Positions 40,144 to 48,298 of a stretch of 64,000 bases of DNA are shown here, in pieces (the first letter of the stretch is position 1; every line of letters begins with the position of its first letter). The notes below the pieces were generated by a model. It had not been told where the DNA came from. It searched no databases and saw nothing but the letters and a program-made list of their open reading frames with translations. The stretch comes from Halobacterium jilantaiense (GTDB lineage Archaea > Halobacteriota > Halobacteria > Halobacteriales > Halobacteriaceae). The position numbers were made by a program, and so were the translations under genes. The stretch covers positions 2,701,393-2,765,392 of the forward strand of contig NZ_FOJA01000001.1 of the NCBI RefSeq assembly GCF_900110535.1, read 5' to 3'.

Positions 40144-40455
40144 ATGTACCGAGCGGGCGACGAGTTCGACCAGCGGGAGTGGCTGGAGGAGCTCGACGCA
40201 GTCGCCGACGAACTCGGACTGGACGCGGAAGCGCGGTCGACCGCGAAAGACCTCTTCCTGTCGACGGCCGAGAGCCCCGAGGAGCGGTCGAAACCGCCGG
40301 CGCTCGCGGCGAGTGTGTACGCCGGCGCGCTCATCGCGGGCGACCAGCGCAGCCAGACCGCCGTCGCCGACGCTGCGGGCGTCTCGCGGCTCGTGGTCCA
40401 AGAGCGCTGGAAGCAGATTCTCGAACGAGCGGGCTTCGACGCGCCGACCTGGTAG
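40144..40455 (+). CDS. TFB/TFIIB-related protein with one cyclin-like repeat
   Basis: A 103-residue protein matching one cyclin repeat of archaeal TFB: AASVYAGALIAGDQRSQTAVADAAGVSRLVVQERWKQIL near residues 59-97, where TFB binds DNA around TATA. The N-terminal zinc ribbon and the other cyclin repeat are missing, so it cannot recruit polymerase as a full TFB. It could modulate TFB/TBP or be a decayed fragment. Its N-terminal helical extension (about residues 1-58) looks like part of the cyclin fold. It lies between tRNA-Leu and coaD. Confidence 0.7.
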   Translation: MYRAGDEFDQREWLEELDAVADELGLDAEARSTAKDLFLSTAESPEERSKPPALAASVYAGALIAGDQRSQTAVADAAGVSRLVVQERWKQILERAGFDAPTW

Positions 40456-40941
40456 CTACTTCGCGTCCCGGCCGTCGCGGTCGGGCGTGGGAGTGCCGTG
40501 TTCGTCGATTTCGCCCTTGACGATGCGCGTCGAGGAGATGATGTCGCCGTCCTCGGCTTCGACGTGGTCGACGACCTCGATGTCGAGGGGGTCCGCACCG
40601 CCTTCGGCGCGGAGGTCGTTGATCTTCTGACCGCCGTCCTCCGTCTCGGGGGACACGACGAGTACGTCGAACTGGGGTTCGGTGGCGATGCCGGTCGGGG
40701 ACTCCAGTTTGCGGATGTCGTAGCTGCGGCCGTACTCGTCGGCGAGGGCAGCGAGTTCGTCGTCGAGGTCGGCGCGTCGGGCGTCGAACGGGCGGACGTG
40801 ACGGTCGACGTGTCGGGTCTCCGCTGCGAGGTCGTCGCTGGTAAGTCCGACAGTCACGTCGCCGAGTTCGAACGCGCGCTCGAAGAGCTTCCGGTGGCCG
40901 TCGTGAACTGGGTCGAACGTGCCACCGAGAGCGACGTTCAT
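40456..40941 (-). CDS. coaD: Archaeal phosphopantetheine adenylyltransferase CoaD
   Basis: A 161-residue nucleotidyltransferase of coenzyme A synthesis. It adenylylates 4-phosphopantetheine with ATP. The motif GGTFDPVHDGHRKLFERAF contains the HxGH catalytic signature, and ISSTRIVKGEID is the late ISSTRI-type motif. The family member is the archaeal form, slightly longer and more acidic than bacterial CoaD. Convergent with the TFB-like gene, with no spacer between stops. Confidence 0.93.
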   Translation of the reverse strand: MNVALGGTFDPVHDGHRKLFERAFELGDVTVGLTSDDLAAETRHVDRHVRPFDARRADLDDELAALADEYGRSYDIRKLESPTGIATEPQFDVLVVSPETEDGGQKINDLRAEGGADPLDIEVVDHVEAEDGDIISSTRIVKGEIDEHGTPTPDRDGRDAK

Positions 40942-40980
40942 GTCCCGGAGGTCGGTCCGGGCTCGTTTAGCAGTTTGGGT

Positions 40981-41643
40981 TCAGGCGTCGTCGTCGCCGT
41001 CGTCGTCGTCGCGCTCCACGCCGGCTTCGCTCTCGACTTCGGCCTCCGCGTCGTCGACTTCCGCGTCGACGTCCGCCTCCACGTCGACGGCTTCCTCGCC
41101 GTCGCCGGCCGTCGCTTCGACGTTCACGTCGGTGTCTACTTTCGCCTCGTGGTCGCCGGCTTCGGCTTCGACGGTGCGGCCGCCCTCGACCTCGATGCGG
41201 ACGGGAGCGTCGCTGTCGTCGTCGCCGGCGCTGTCGCGGTCGAGGCGCGCGTCGAGATTGAACACCGTGTTGAGTTCGCTCTGAACGCGGCCGACCGCGC
41301 CGGAGACGAGGTCACTCGGGGGAATCGCGGTGTACTCGTAGGGGTTGTTCCCGGCCCCCTCGGCCTGGCGTTTGCGGCGCTCGACCACGTCGTCCTCCGA
41401 GAGCTCCGCGAGCGCCTCCCGGACGGTCGACGGGTACAGCCCGGTACCGTCCGCGACTTCGTCGCTCGTGCTCCAGGGGTGCTGGCGGAGGTAGACGAAG
41501 ATTCGGGCGCGGGTCTCGGTGTCGAGCAGCCAGGCGAGGATGTCGACGACGCCCTGGTCGAACCCGGAGACAGCGCGGTCTTTCCCGTCCTCGAGGCGGT
41601 CCCGGGGGGAGGTTCCGTCGTCGTCAGGTGTGTCCTCGGACAT
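40981..41643 (-). CDS. Winged-helix regulator with a long acidic repetitive tail
   Basis: A 220-residue protein. Residues about 25-105 contain a winged helix (LLDTETRARIFVYLRQHPWSTSDEVADGTGLYPSTVREAL). A basic wing (VERRKRQAEGAGNNPYEY) follows. The last 90 residues are an Asp/Glu/Ala/Val repeat with no cysteine (EADVDAEVDDAEAEVESEAG). Such acidic tails are common in haloarchaeal proteins. Its targets are unknown. It is 39 bases before the CoaD start and may share its transcript. Confidence 0.8.
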   Translation of the reverse strand: MSEDTPDDDGTSPRDRLEDGKDRAVSGFDQGVVDILAWLLDTETRARIFVYLRQHPWSTSDEVADGTGLYPSTVREALAELSEDDVVERRKRQAEGAGNNPYEYTAIPPSDLVSGAVGRVQSELNTVFNLDARLDRDSAGDDDSDAPVRIEVEGGRTVEAEAGDHEAKVDTDVNVEATAGDGEEAVDVEADVDAEVDDAEAEVESEAGVERDDDDGDDDA

Positions 41644-41716
41644 GCGTTGTTTCGACTAGGACAAAAGCGGCGAGCGGATGAAAAACCCTTCGTCCACGAC
41701 GAACCAGACGCCGGTC

Positions 41717-43168
41717 TCAGTCGCCGCGGAGTTCCGCGACGGACGCGTCCAGTTCCTGCAACATGGCCGACTGTTCCTCGGTTCGACCGACGATGCGCTC
41801 CACGGCTGTCGAGATCTCAGTCGCGAGGTCCGCCGTCTCGTCGACCATCGCAGCAATCTCCTCTGCGCTCGCAGCCTGCTCGCTGGTCGCGTCCGACACC
41901 TGCTCGATTCCCTCTGCGGTCGCCTCGACGGCGTCCACGATCGCCTCGAAACGCCCCATCGCGTCCTCGACCTGTCCGACCGCGTCCTCGATGCGCTCGG
42001 TCGTCGATACGAGGTCCGAGACCGTCTGCTCGGTGTCGCGCTGAATCTCTCCGACCATCGACTCGATGCGCCCCGCGTTCGACTGCGCGTCCTCCGCGAG
42101 GTCCTTGACCTCCTCGGCGACGACTGCGAACCCCTGGCCCTCCTCACCGGCCCGAGCCGCTTCGATGGACGCGTTCAGCGCCAGCATGTTCGTCTGCTCC
42201 GCGATGCCGCTGATGACGTCCACGACCTCGTCGATCGCTTCGATGCGGTCCTGTAGCTCCTCGACGTCTGTCGTGACACTCCCGGCGGCGGTCGCCACGT
42301 CCTCGATCGCTTCGGTCGCCTCGCTGGCGACCTCGCTCCCGGTGGCTGCGATGTCCTCGGCCTCACTGCTCGTCTGAACCACCTCGTCGGCAGTCGACGC
42401 GACCTCTTCGACGGTCGCGCTCAGCGTCTCGACCTCGTCGGCGACTGTCCCGACGTTCTCGGCTTGCTTGGACGACACCTCGTTGATTTCCGCCGACGAC
42501 TCGGCGACCGACTCGGCCGCCGCCTGCAACTGCTCGACGTCCTCGTGGACTTCCGAGATGTGAGCGTCGAGCATGTCCCCGAAGTCGTCGAGTTGCTCGG
42601 CCACCCGCAGGTAGCTGTCGTCGAGCAGCGTGTCCGTCTGTGTGACTGAGACGCTCGCGTCGAACCGGCCGTCCTGGTAGGCACTGAGCGTGTCGACGAG
42701 TTCGTCGAACAGCGCCTCGAGTTCCCGCTGGTACCGCGCGGAGTCGGTCACCGACTGCACGATTTCGACGACGCCGACGAGCTCGTCGTCCCGGTAGACT
42801 GGTGCGGCGACGAACCAGAGGTCCGCGCCGTCGACGACCGTCGTGTCCTCGTAGACGTACTCGCCGCTCAACAGTGCGTACTCGTCGTCGGCGAGGCCGA
42901 CGCCGTCGAACGCTTCGTGCGTCTCGACGGGCTGCTCGGCGACCTTGTTGGCGAGCGTCGCCGAACCGTCGTCGTTCAGTTTCTCACCGACGTTGGCGAC
43001 GCCGAGTGCGTCCTCGCGGGGCGTGTCGAGCAGCGCCTCGATCGAGTCGTTCCACGCGACCACCGTTCCACTCGCGTCGACGGCGAACGACGGCAGATTG
43101 AACGCGTCCAGCAGTAGTCGAGCGTCGAAGTCGGAGACCGCTCCGGAATCAGCTGTCGTGGCCTGCAT
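41717..43168 (-). CDS. Soluble PAS-domain chemotaxis transducer (Htr family)
   Basis: A 483-residue methyl-accepting protein with no membrane segment. The PAS domain spans about residues 25-140 ([20 protein letters not shown] and [21 protein letters not shown]). A coiled coil follows, then the signalling tip [19 protein letters not shown] and surrounding methylation helices. It should sense a cytoplasmic signal and act on CheA. The ATG at 43166-43168 is fixed by a TTATATA element (about 43191-43197) at leaderless spacing. Confidence 0.9.
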   Translation of the reverse strand: MQATTADSGAVSDFDARLLLDAFNLPSFAVDASGTVVAWNDSIEALLDTPREDALGVANVGEKLNDDGSATLANKVAEQPVETHEAFDGVGLADDEYALLSGEYVYEDTTVVDGADLWFVAAPVYRDDELVGVVEIVQSVTDSARYQRELEALFDELVDTLSAYQDGRFDASVSVTQTDTLLDDSYLRVAEQLDDFGDMLDAHISEVHEDVEQLQAAAESVAESSAEINEVSSKQAENVGTVADEVETLSATVEEVASTADEVVQTSSEAEDIAATGSEVASEATEAIEDVATAAGSVTTDVEELQDRIEAIDEVVDVISGIAEQTNMLALNASIEAARAGEEGQGFAVVAEEVKDLAEDAQSNAGRIESMVGEIQRDTEQTVSDLVSTTERIEDAVGQVEDAMGRFEAIVDAVEATAEGIEQVSDATSEQAASAEEIAAMVDETADLATEISTAVERIVGRTEEQSAMLQELDASVAELRGD

Positions 43169-43190
43169 ACACCCGAGTCGCCATACGGAC

Positions 43191-43197
43191 TTATATA
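43191..43197 (-). promoter_or_regulatory. TATA box of the soluble transducer gene
   Basis: TATATAA on the minus strand, about 25 bases before the start at 43168, predicting a leaderless transcript. The rest of the 284-base gap to the APC gene holds no gene. Confidence 0.6.
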
Positions 43198-43452
43198 CGT
43201 TCGTCATAGAATCAAATTCAGCGACCGGGCGAGATAGTAGAATCGCCGGCTCGTGGCGCGCACGCTCTCGGTCGGTCTCGCGCACCTCGACGACGTTCGC
43301 TCCCGGAGGCTGTCTCAGGTGCGGGCGACGTCGAGGCGGCCAGCACCGAGCGACTGAGACCGCCGTCGCCGCCTGGCACAATCTTCTTCACCCCCGCCCT
43401 CCCGTGCTTACACGTTCGGTCACCCGTCCGCCGACGGGCCGGCCAGAAAAAC

Positions 43453-44898
43453 ATGAGCCAGGAGACCAGAAGCCCGGACGCGAACCTCGGACTGCTCGAC
43501 GCGACGATGATCGGCATGGGTGCCATGATCGGTGCCGGCATCTTCGTGCTCACCGGCCTCGCAGCGGACATCGCGGGTCCCGCCGCCATCGTCGTGTTCG
43601 CTGCCAACGGCGCGGTCACCGCGTTCACGGCGCTGTCGTACGCCGAACTCGCCTCCGCCATTCCGAAGTCCGGCGGCGGGTACGCGTACGTCCGAGAAGT
43701 GTTCGCAGACCTCCCCTCGTTCCTCATGGGGTGGATGCTGTGGTTCGCGTACATGATCGCCGGCACGCTGTACGCTCTCGGGTTCGCGCCGAACTTCGTG
43801 GAGCTGCTGCACGTCTACGGCGTCGCACCGGGGCCGGAGACAATCGGCGCAATCGGGCTGCCCGTCCTCGACGCCGCAGTGCCCGCGCTCCCGTTGCTCG
43901 CGCTCGCCGCCGTGCTGGCGCTGGTCGCACTGAACGCCGTCTCGACGGCCGCCAGCGGGAGCGCGGAGACGATATTCACGCTCGTGAAGGTCGCCATTCT
44001 CGTGGTGTTCGTTGGGTTCGGCGCGACCAGCGACCTCTTCTCCGCCGCGGAGTTCCAGCCGCTGTTCCCCGAGAGCGAGGGCGCGTACGCCGTCCTGCCC
44101 GCGATGGGGCTGACGTTCATCGCGTTCGAGGGCTACGACCTCATCACCACTGTCACCGAGGAAGTCAAGAACCCTCGCAAGAACATCCCGCGCGCCATCT
44201 TCCTCTCGCTCATCGTGACCGTCGTCGTCTACCTCGCGGTCGTCGTCGTCGCCATCGGCACCCTCGGGGCGGGCGGCCTCGCAGACGCCGGCGAGGCCGG
44301 CATCGCCGCGGCCGCGACGACGTTCATGCCGAAGAACCTCCCGGTCATCCAGAACGGCGGCGTCGTGGTCGTGTTCGGCGCGGTGTTCTCGACGCTCACC
44401 GCGCTCAACGCCGTCGTCATCGCGTCCTCCCGCGTCGCCTTCGCGATGGGGCGCGAACGCCAACTCCTCCCGCGGTTCGGCCACCTCCACCACCGTTACG
44501 GGACGCCGTTCGTCGCCATCCTCGTCTCCGGCCTCGTGATGCTCAGCGCCGTCGTGCTGCCCACGGAAAGCGCGGGCAACATGTCGAGCCTGTTCTTCCT
44601 CGTCTCCTTCGTCGTCGTGAACGCCGCTGTCATCCGGCTCAGGCGGAACCGGCCGGACATGACGCGGCCCTACGAGATTCCGCTCTACCCCGCGCCGCCC
44701 CTGCTCGCCATCCTGCTGAACCTCGGGCTGGCGGGCGTCCTCGTCACCCACCTCTGGACCGAGGACCCGCTCGCGCTCGCGCTGAGCGCGGGCTGGCTCG
44801 TCCTCGGTGCGGTCGCGTTCTACGCGCTGCGGGCGGTCCGCAGTGACGCCGACGAACAGCCACAACAACCAGACACCCCGACACCAATCGAAGACTGA
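43453..44898 (+). CDS. APC-superfamily amino acid/cation transporter
   Basis: A 481-residue transporter with about twelve helices. The APC start signature MIGMGAMIGAGIFVLTGLAADIAGPAA is followed by SYAELASAIPKSGGGYAYVREVF. A separate RCK-domain protein begins two bases after its stop. That pairing is usual for transporters gated by potassium, NAD or c-di-AMP. It may therefore be an amino-acid permease or a KimA-like potassium symporter; the sequence alone does not decide. Confidence 0.88.
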   Translation: MSQETRSPDANLGLLDATMIGMGAMIGAGIFVLTGLAADIAGPAAIVVFAANGAVTAFTALSYAELASAIPKSGGGYAYVREVFADLPSFLMGWMLWFAYMIAGTLYALGFAPNFVELLHVYGVAPGPETIGAIGLPVLDAAVPALPLLALAAVLALVALNAVSTAASGSAETIFTLVKVAILVVFVGFGATSDLFSAAEFQPLFPESEGAYAVLPAMGLTFIAFEGYDLITTVTEEVKNPRKNIPRAIFLSLIVTVVVYLAVVVVAIGTLGAGGLADAGEAGIAAAATTFMPKNLPVIQNGGVVVVFGAVFSTLTALNAVVIASSRVAFAMGRERQLLPRFGHLHHRYGTPFVAILVSGLVMLSAVVLPTESAGNMSSLFFLVSFVVVNAAVIRLRRNRPDMTRPYEIPLYPAPPLLAILLNLGLAGVLVTHLWTEDPLALALSAGWLVLGAVAFYALRAVRSDADEQPQQPDTPTPIED

Positions 44899-44900
44899 CA

Positions 44901-45557
44901 ATGACACCCGGAACACTCGACGTCGTCGTCGCCGGCGGCGGACGCGTCGGCTTCCAGACCGCCCAGCGTCTCGCCGACCGCGGCCACGACGTCACCGTCC
45001 TCGAAGCCGACCCGAGCCGCTGTGAACACATCAGCGACGCCTACGTCGCCACCGTCGTGGAGGGCGACGCGACCAACCCCAGTATCCTCGAACAGGCCGT
45101 CGGCGGCGGCTGTGACGTCGTCGCCGGGCTCACTGGGTCGGCGGGCGCGAACCTCGCGGTGTGCATGGAAGCCCGCGAACTCGCCCCCGACGCCCGAACG
45201 GTCGCGCGCATCGACTCGAAGGACAAGGAAGCCTACGAGCGGTTCGTCGACGCCACGCTCTACCCCGAGGAGGCGGGCGCTCGCGCCGCCGTCAACGAGA
45301 TTGCGGGCGGCGAAGTGTTCTCACTGACCGAACACACGGGCGACCTCGACGTGATGCGCGTCGAGGTCGCGGAGCGGGCACCGGGCGCGGGGAAGTCCCT
45401 CGCCGAGGTCCGCCTGCCGGAAGGCGCGCTCGTCGTCTCCGGTGGGGACGGCGACAGCGTCGCCACCAGCGACACGACACTCTCGCCGGGCGACGTGTAC
45501 GTGGTCGCCGCCGAGCCGGCGGTCGTCGACGAAGTGATGAATCTGCTCCGCGGCTAG
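44901..45557 (+). CDS. RCK (TrkA-type) regulatory subunit
   Basis: A 218-residue protein. RCK_N spans about residues 6-120, with a Rossmann nucleotide loop [17 protein letters not shown] and an acidic end of the next strand (VLEAD). RCK_C spans about 135-218, ending [19 protein letters not shown]. Such subunits bind NAD(H) or ATP in RCK_N, and many bind c-di-AMP in RCK_C. It follows the APC transporter with two bases between and probably gates it. Confidence 0.9.
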   Translation: MTPGTLDVVVAGGGRVGFQTAQRLADRGHDVTVLEADPSRCEHISDAYVATVVEGDATNPSILEQAVGGGCDVVAGLTGSAGANLAVCMEARELAPDARTVARIDSKDKEAYERFVDATLYPEEAGARAAVNEIAGGEVFSLTEHTGDLDVMRVEVAERAPGAGKSLAEVRLPEGALVVSGGDGDSVATSDTTLSPGDVYVVAAEPAVVDEVMNLLRG

Positions 45558-46636
45558 AGGACCAGCGACTCGTAGAGCGCGCGCTCGCCGCGCTCGTCCA
45601 GCAGCCGGCGCTGGCGCTCGCTCCCGGACGCGGCGTCGTAGACGTCCCTGATACCGGAGACGCCGAGGCGCTCGCACTCCCGGTCGACGACCTCGCCGAG
45701 GTCGACCGTCCCGGTGCCGTCTCGCGTCACAAACGACGACTCGTGGCCGTGTCTGGTCGCTCGCCACTTGTTCTCGTCGAGCAGTTCCCGTCGGAGGCCG
45801 TCCACTTCGAAGGGGTCGGGGTGGTCCTCGTAGCGGTCCGCGTAGTCCGTGACGAGCGCGTGCGAGTACTCCACGAACGCCGACACCACGTCCGGGTCGG
45901 CTTGCGCGTCCGGCGCGCGGACCTCCACCGTCCCGTGGCCGGAGTGCGGCCGCACGTCGTACCAGAGTTCCCCGCGGTCCGCGATGCTGCCGTGTTCGAC
46001 CATCCGGCGCTCGAAGTTCTGGTACGCCTCGAAGGAGTCGAACGCCGTCGGCATCCCCGTGTTCGGCAGCCCCTCGAATATCTTCGCGCGCGCCGACGCC
46101 AGCCCCGTGTCGAAGCCGTTCCAGTACGGCGAGTTCGCCGACAGCGCCAGCATCACGGGCGTGTGCCACCGCAGCCGGTTCGCCACCCAGACCGCTTTGT
46201 CCGGGTCGTCGACGCCGACGTGGACGTGCAGCCCCGCCGTCGTGTTCCGGTGCTGGGGGTACTGGATGCGGTCGAGCTGGGAGCGATACCGGGGTTTCTC
46301 CGCGTGCTCGTGCTCGCGCCACCGCGCCCCCGGGTGGAGGCCCGCCGCGGCGATGCGGTAGTCGTACTCCTCGGCGTACGCCACCAGCGCCGCTCGGACC
46401 TCCTCGATTGCCTCGGCGGCCTCCCCGGGACCGTCCAGTTTCGGCGTCTGCGTCTCGACGACGAACTTGAACAGCTCGTGGTCCACGCGGCCGTCCAGAA
46501 GCTCCGGCGGGTCGCCCTCGTACACCAGTTCGTCGCTTCCCGCGGTGGGCACGCCGCGCTCGTCAACCACGAAGAACTCCTCCTCGACGCCCAGCGTCCC
46601 CGACTCCGCGAACGCCTCCGGCGAACCCACGTCCAT
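45554..46636 (-). CDS. gshA: Glutamate-cysteine ligase GshA
   Basis: A 360-residue carboxylate-amine ligase. The motif [14 protein letters not shown] contains the metal-binding glutamates, and later [15 protein letters not shown] and [16 protein letters not shown] fit the family. It joins glutamate and cysteine into gamma-glutamylcysteine, the main low-molecular-weight thiol of haloarchaea, which usually lack glutathione. The gene converges on the RCK gene with a 4-base overlap of ends. A leaderless start fits the CTATTTACG element at about 46663-46671. Confidence 0.92.
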   Translation of the reverse strand: MDVGSPEAFAESGTLGVEEEFFVVDERGVPTAGSDELVYEGDPPELLDGRVDHELFKFVVETQTPKLDGPGEAAEAIEEVRAALVAYAEEYDYRIAAAGLHPGARWREHEHAEKPRYRSQLDRIQYPQHRNTTAGLHVHVGVDDPDKAVWVANRLRWHTPVMLALSANSPYWNGFDTGLASARAKIFEGLPNTGMPTAFDSFEAYQNFERRMVEHGSIADRGELWYDVRPHSGHGTVEVRAPDAQADPDVVSAFVEYSHALVTDYADRYEDHPDPFEVDGLRRELLDENKWRATRHGHESSFVTRDGTGTVDLGEVVDRECERLGVSGIRDVYDAASGSERQRRLLDERGERALYESLVL

Positions 46637-46715
46637 GCTGGCCCCAGCTTTCAGTTCGAGCGCGTAAATAGTTCTGGAACCGGCGGCGTGGGTCGTATTC
46701 AGCCCGCCCGGGCCG

Positions 46716-47348
46716 TCACTTCGGGGTCGCGACGACCGCGAGGTGGTCCTCGTGGAACGGCTCCATGCGCTCGGTCGCCAGCACCTCGTAGCCCTCGCGG
46801 AGCTGGTCGAGGACGCGCTCGAAGACGTCCTCGGGGGCTTCGGTCACGTCCTCGCTGCGGGCCTTGATGGCCGCCACGAGCCGGCCGTCGTCGGCGAGGA
46901 ACTTGCGGTTCGCGAGCGCCACGTCGGCCTGCCCGCGCGTCGCCACGTCCTGCACGATGGCGTCCAGCCCCGATTCGACGACGTGGGCGTACGTCTCGGG
47001 CTGCCGCGCGTCCTTCAGCAGCGGGACGAGGTTGTCGCGGGCCTCGGCGACTTCGACGAGGTCCCTGACGGGCCGTGGCGCGAACTCGACCGCGTACGTC
47101 GGCCCCGCGAAGTCAGCGACGTGGCTCACCGTCGTGCCGTTCGCAGCGCCGAGGTAGAGGACGGCGTCGCCGGCCGAGAGCCCCGTGTGGAGGCCGAGTT
47201 CGAGGGTCGCACCGAGCTTCGAGCGGCGGGCGTCCCAGCGCCGCCAGCCGTCGACCACCGGCTCGCCGTACGCCGGCTCGCCGCGGGTCGAGAGCGCCTC
47301 GTCGCCGCCGTCGAACTGTCGGCGTTCGACGCCACCGGGGAGGCTCAT
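46716..47348 (-). CDS. flpA: Fibrillarin-like rRNA/tRNA 2'-O-methyltransferase
   Basis: A 210-residue SAM-dependent methyltransferase of box C/D guide RNPs. The SAM loop is [19 protein letters not shown], the next strand is [16 protein letters not shown], and catalytic residues follow in [16 protein letters not shown]. It methylates ribose 2-prime oxygens as directed by guide RNAs with L7Ae and Nop5. Its start overlaps the nop5 stop by four bases, so the pair are translationally coupled. L7Ae is encoded at 61.6-62.0 kb. Confidence 0.93.
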   Translation of the reverse strand: MSLPGGVERRQFDGGDEALSTRGEPAYGEPVVDGWRRWDARRSKLGATLELGLHTGLSAGDAVLYLGAANGTTVSHVADFAGPTYAVEFAPRPVRDLVEVAEARDNLVPLLKDARQPETYAHVVESGLDAIVQDVATRGQADVALANRKFLADDGRLVAAIKARSEDVTEAPEDVFERVLDQLREGYEVLATERMEPFHEDHLAVVATPK

Positions 47349-48178
47349 TCGGTCTCACGAGCGCGGATGCGCTCCATGCGTTCGTCGAGTTCGTCGCGGA
47401 GTTCGGGCCGCCGGTCCCCCGAGTAGTGGTCGACTCTGGCCGCTATCGAGAGCTTCCCGGCGAGCGCGCGCGCCGCAGACCCCCGCTCGTCGGGGTGCGT
47501 GCCGTGGACGTACTCGTGGGTGTAGATGACGCCGTGCTTCGGCGACGGCGCGTGGCCGCGGAGGTGCGCGAACAGCGCGTCCTCCGCGCCGAGGACCTGC
47601 ACCGTCCCCGACGGCATCTTCGCCAGGTCGTCGAGGCTCCCGGCGAGCGCAATCAATCGCGCGGCGAGCACCGGCCCGGCGAGCATCGAGAGGTTCGGCG
47701 CGACGGCGGGCGCTTGGGCTTCGACGAACTCGCGGACGCGCTCGCGCTCGTCGCCGAGGTCGGCCGCCCGCTGGCAGAGCGAGACGGCGCGCTCTTCTGC
47801 GAGCGTCTCAGGGTCCCGGTCGGCGACCGCTCGCGCCCCGTCAACGCCCGCGTCGACATCCTCGAAGAGGCTGCCAGCCCACTCGACGGCGCGCTCGGCG
47901 ACCTCGTTGGCGGCGTCCGAGAGGTCAGCCATCGCCCGCACGGCGTGGACGAGCTGCTGGTCGTCGGCGCGCTCGCGCTCCCGGACCGCCGCCCGCGTCC
48001 CCGCGATTGCCGCGTCGCGCAGCAGTTCGTAGTACTCGTCCTCGTCGGCGGCGACGCCGGCCTCGACGGCTCGCGTCGGCCAGTCGTCGGGAGCGTCCGC
48101 CCGGCCCTCCCGGACGACGCGGCCCGCGGCCTCGGGGTCCCGGACGTCGGCGTCCGCGAACCAGCCCTGGTCGGTCAT
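47345..48178 (-). CDS. nop5: Nop5 (NOP56/58-like) C/D RNP core protein
   Basis: A 277-residue scaffold protein. The N-terminal part interacts with fibrillarin (about 1-95). A central coiled coil follows. The Nop RNA-binding domain is at about 150-250, with LAGPVLAARLIALAGSLDDLAKMPSGTVQVLGAEDALFAHLRGHA, the family's signature. It bridges fibrillarin with L7Ae on guide RNA. The 834-base length fits archaeal Nop5. GGTTTAACC at 48203-48211 predicts a nearly leaderless start at 48178. Confidence 0.93.
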   Translation of the reverse strand: MTDQGWFADADVRDPEAAGRVVREGRADAPDDWPTRAVEAGVAADEDEYYELLRDAAIAGTRAAVRERERADDQQLVHAVRAMADLSDAANEVAERAVEWAGSLFEDVDAGVDGARAVADRDPETLAEERAVSLCQRAADLGDERERVREFVEAQAPAVAPNLSMLAGPVLAARLIALAGSLDDLAKMPSGTVQVLGAEDALFAHLRGHAPSPKHGVIYTHEYVHGTHPDERGSAARALAGKLSIAARVDHYSGDRRPELRDELDERMERIRARETE

Positions 48179-48298
48179 GGCCGTCGATTCCCGCCGCGCG
48201 CGGTTAAACCTACCTCGCTGGCGGCGACCTGTCGGCGGCGGGACGGGTACCCACGGTATTAACGTAGACGCCGCCGCTACACCGCACATCCACGAGCG

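Noticed and set aside
40981-41200. Repetitive DNA in the acidic-tail regulator, considered as a tandem repeat or CRISPR-like array
   Set aside because: The periodicity comes from Asp/Glu/Ala/Val codons within a coding region, with no constant repeat unit or spacers.
40498-42108. Long plus-strand frame over coaD and the acidic-tail regulator
   Set aside because: It is the complement of an Asp/Glu-rich coding sequence, which reads as Val/Ser/Arg repeats. Real genes are on the minus strand.
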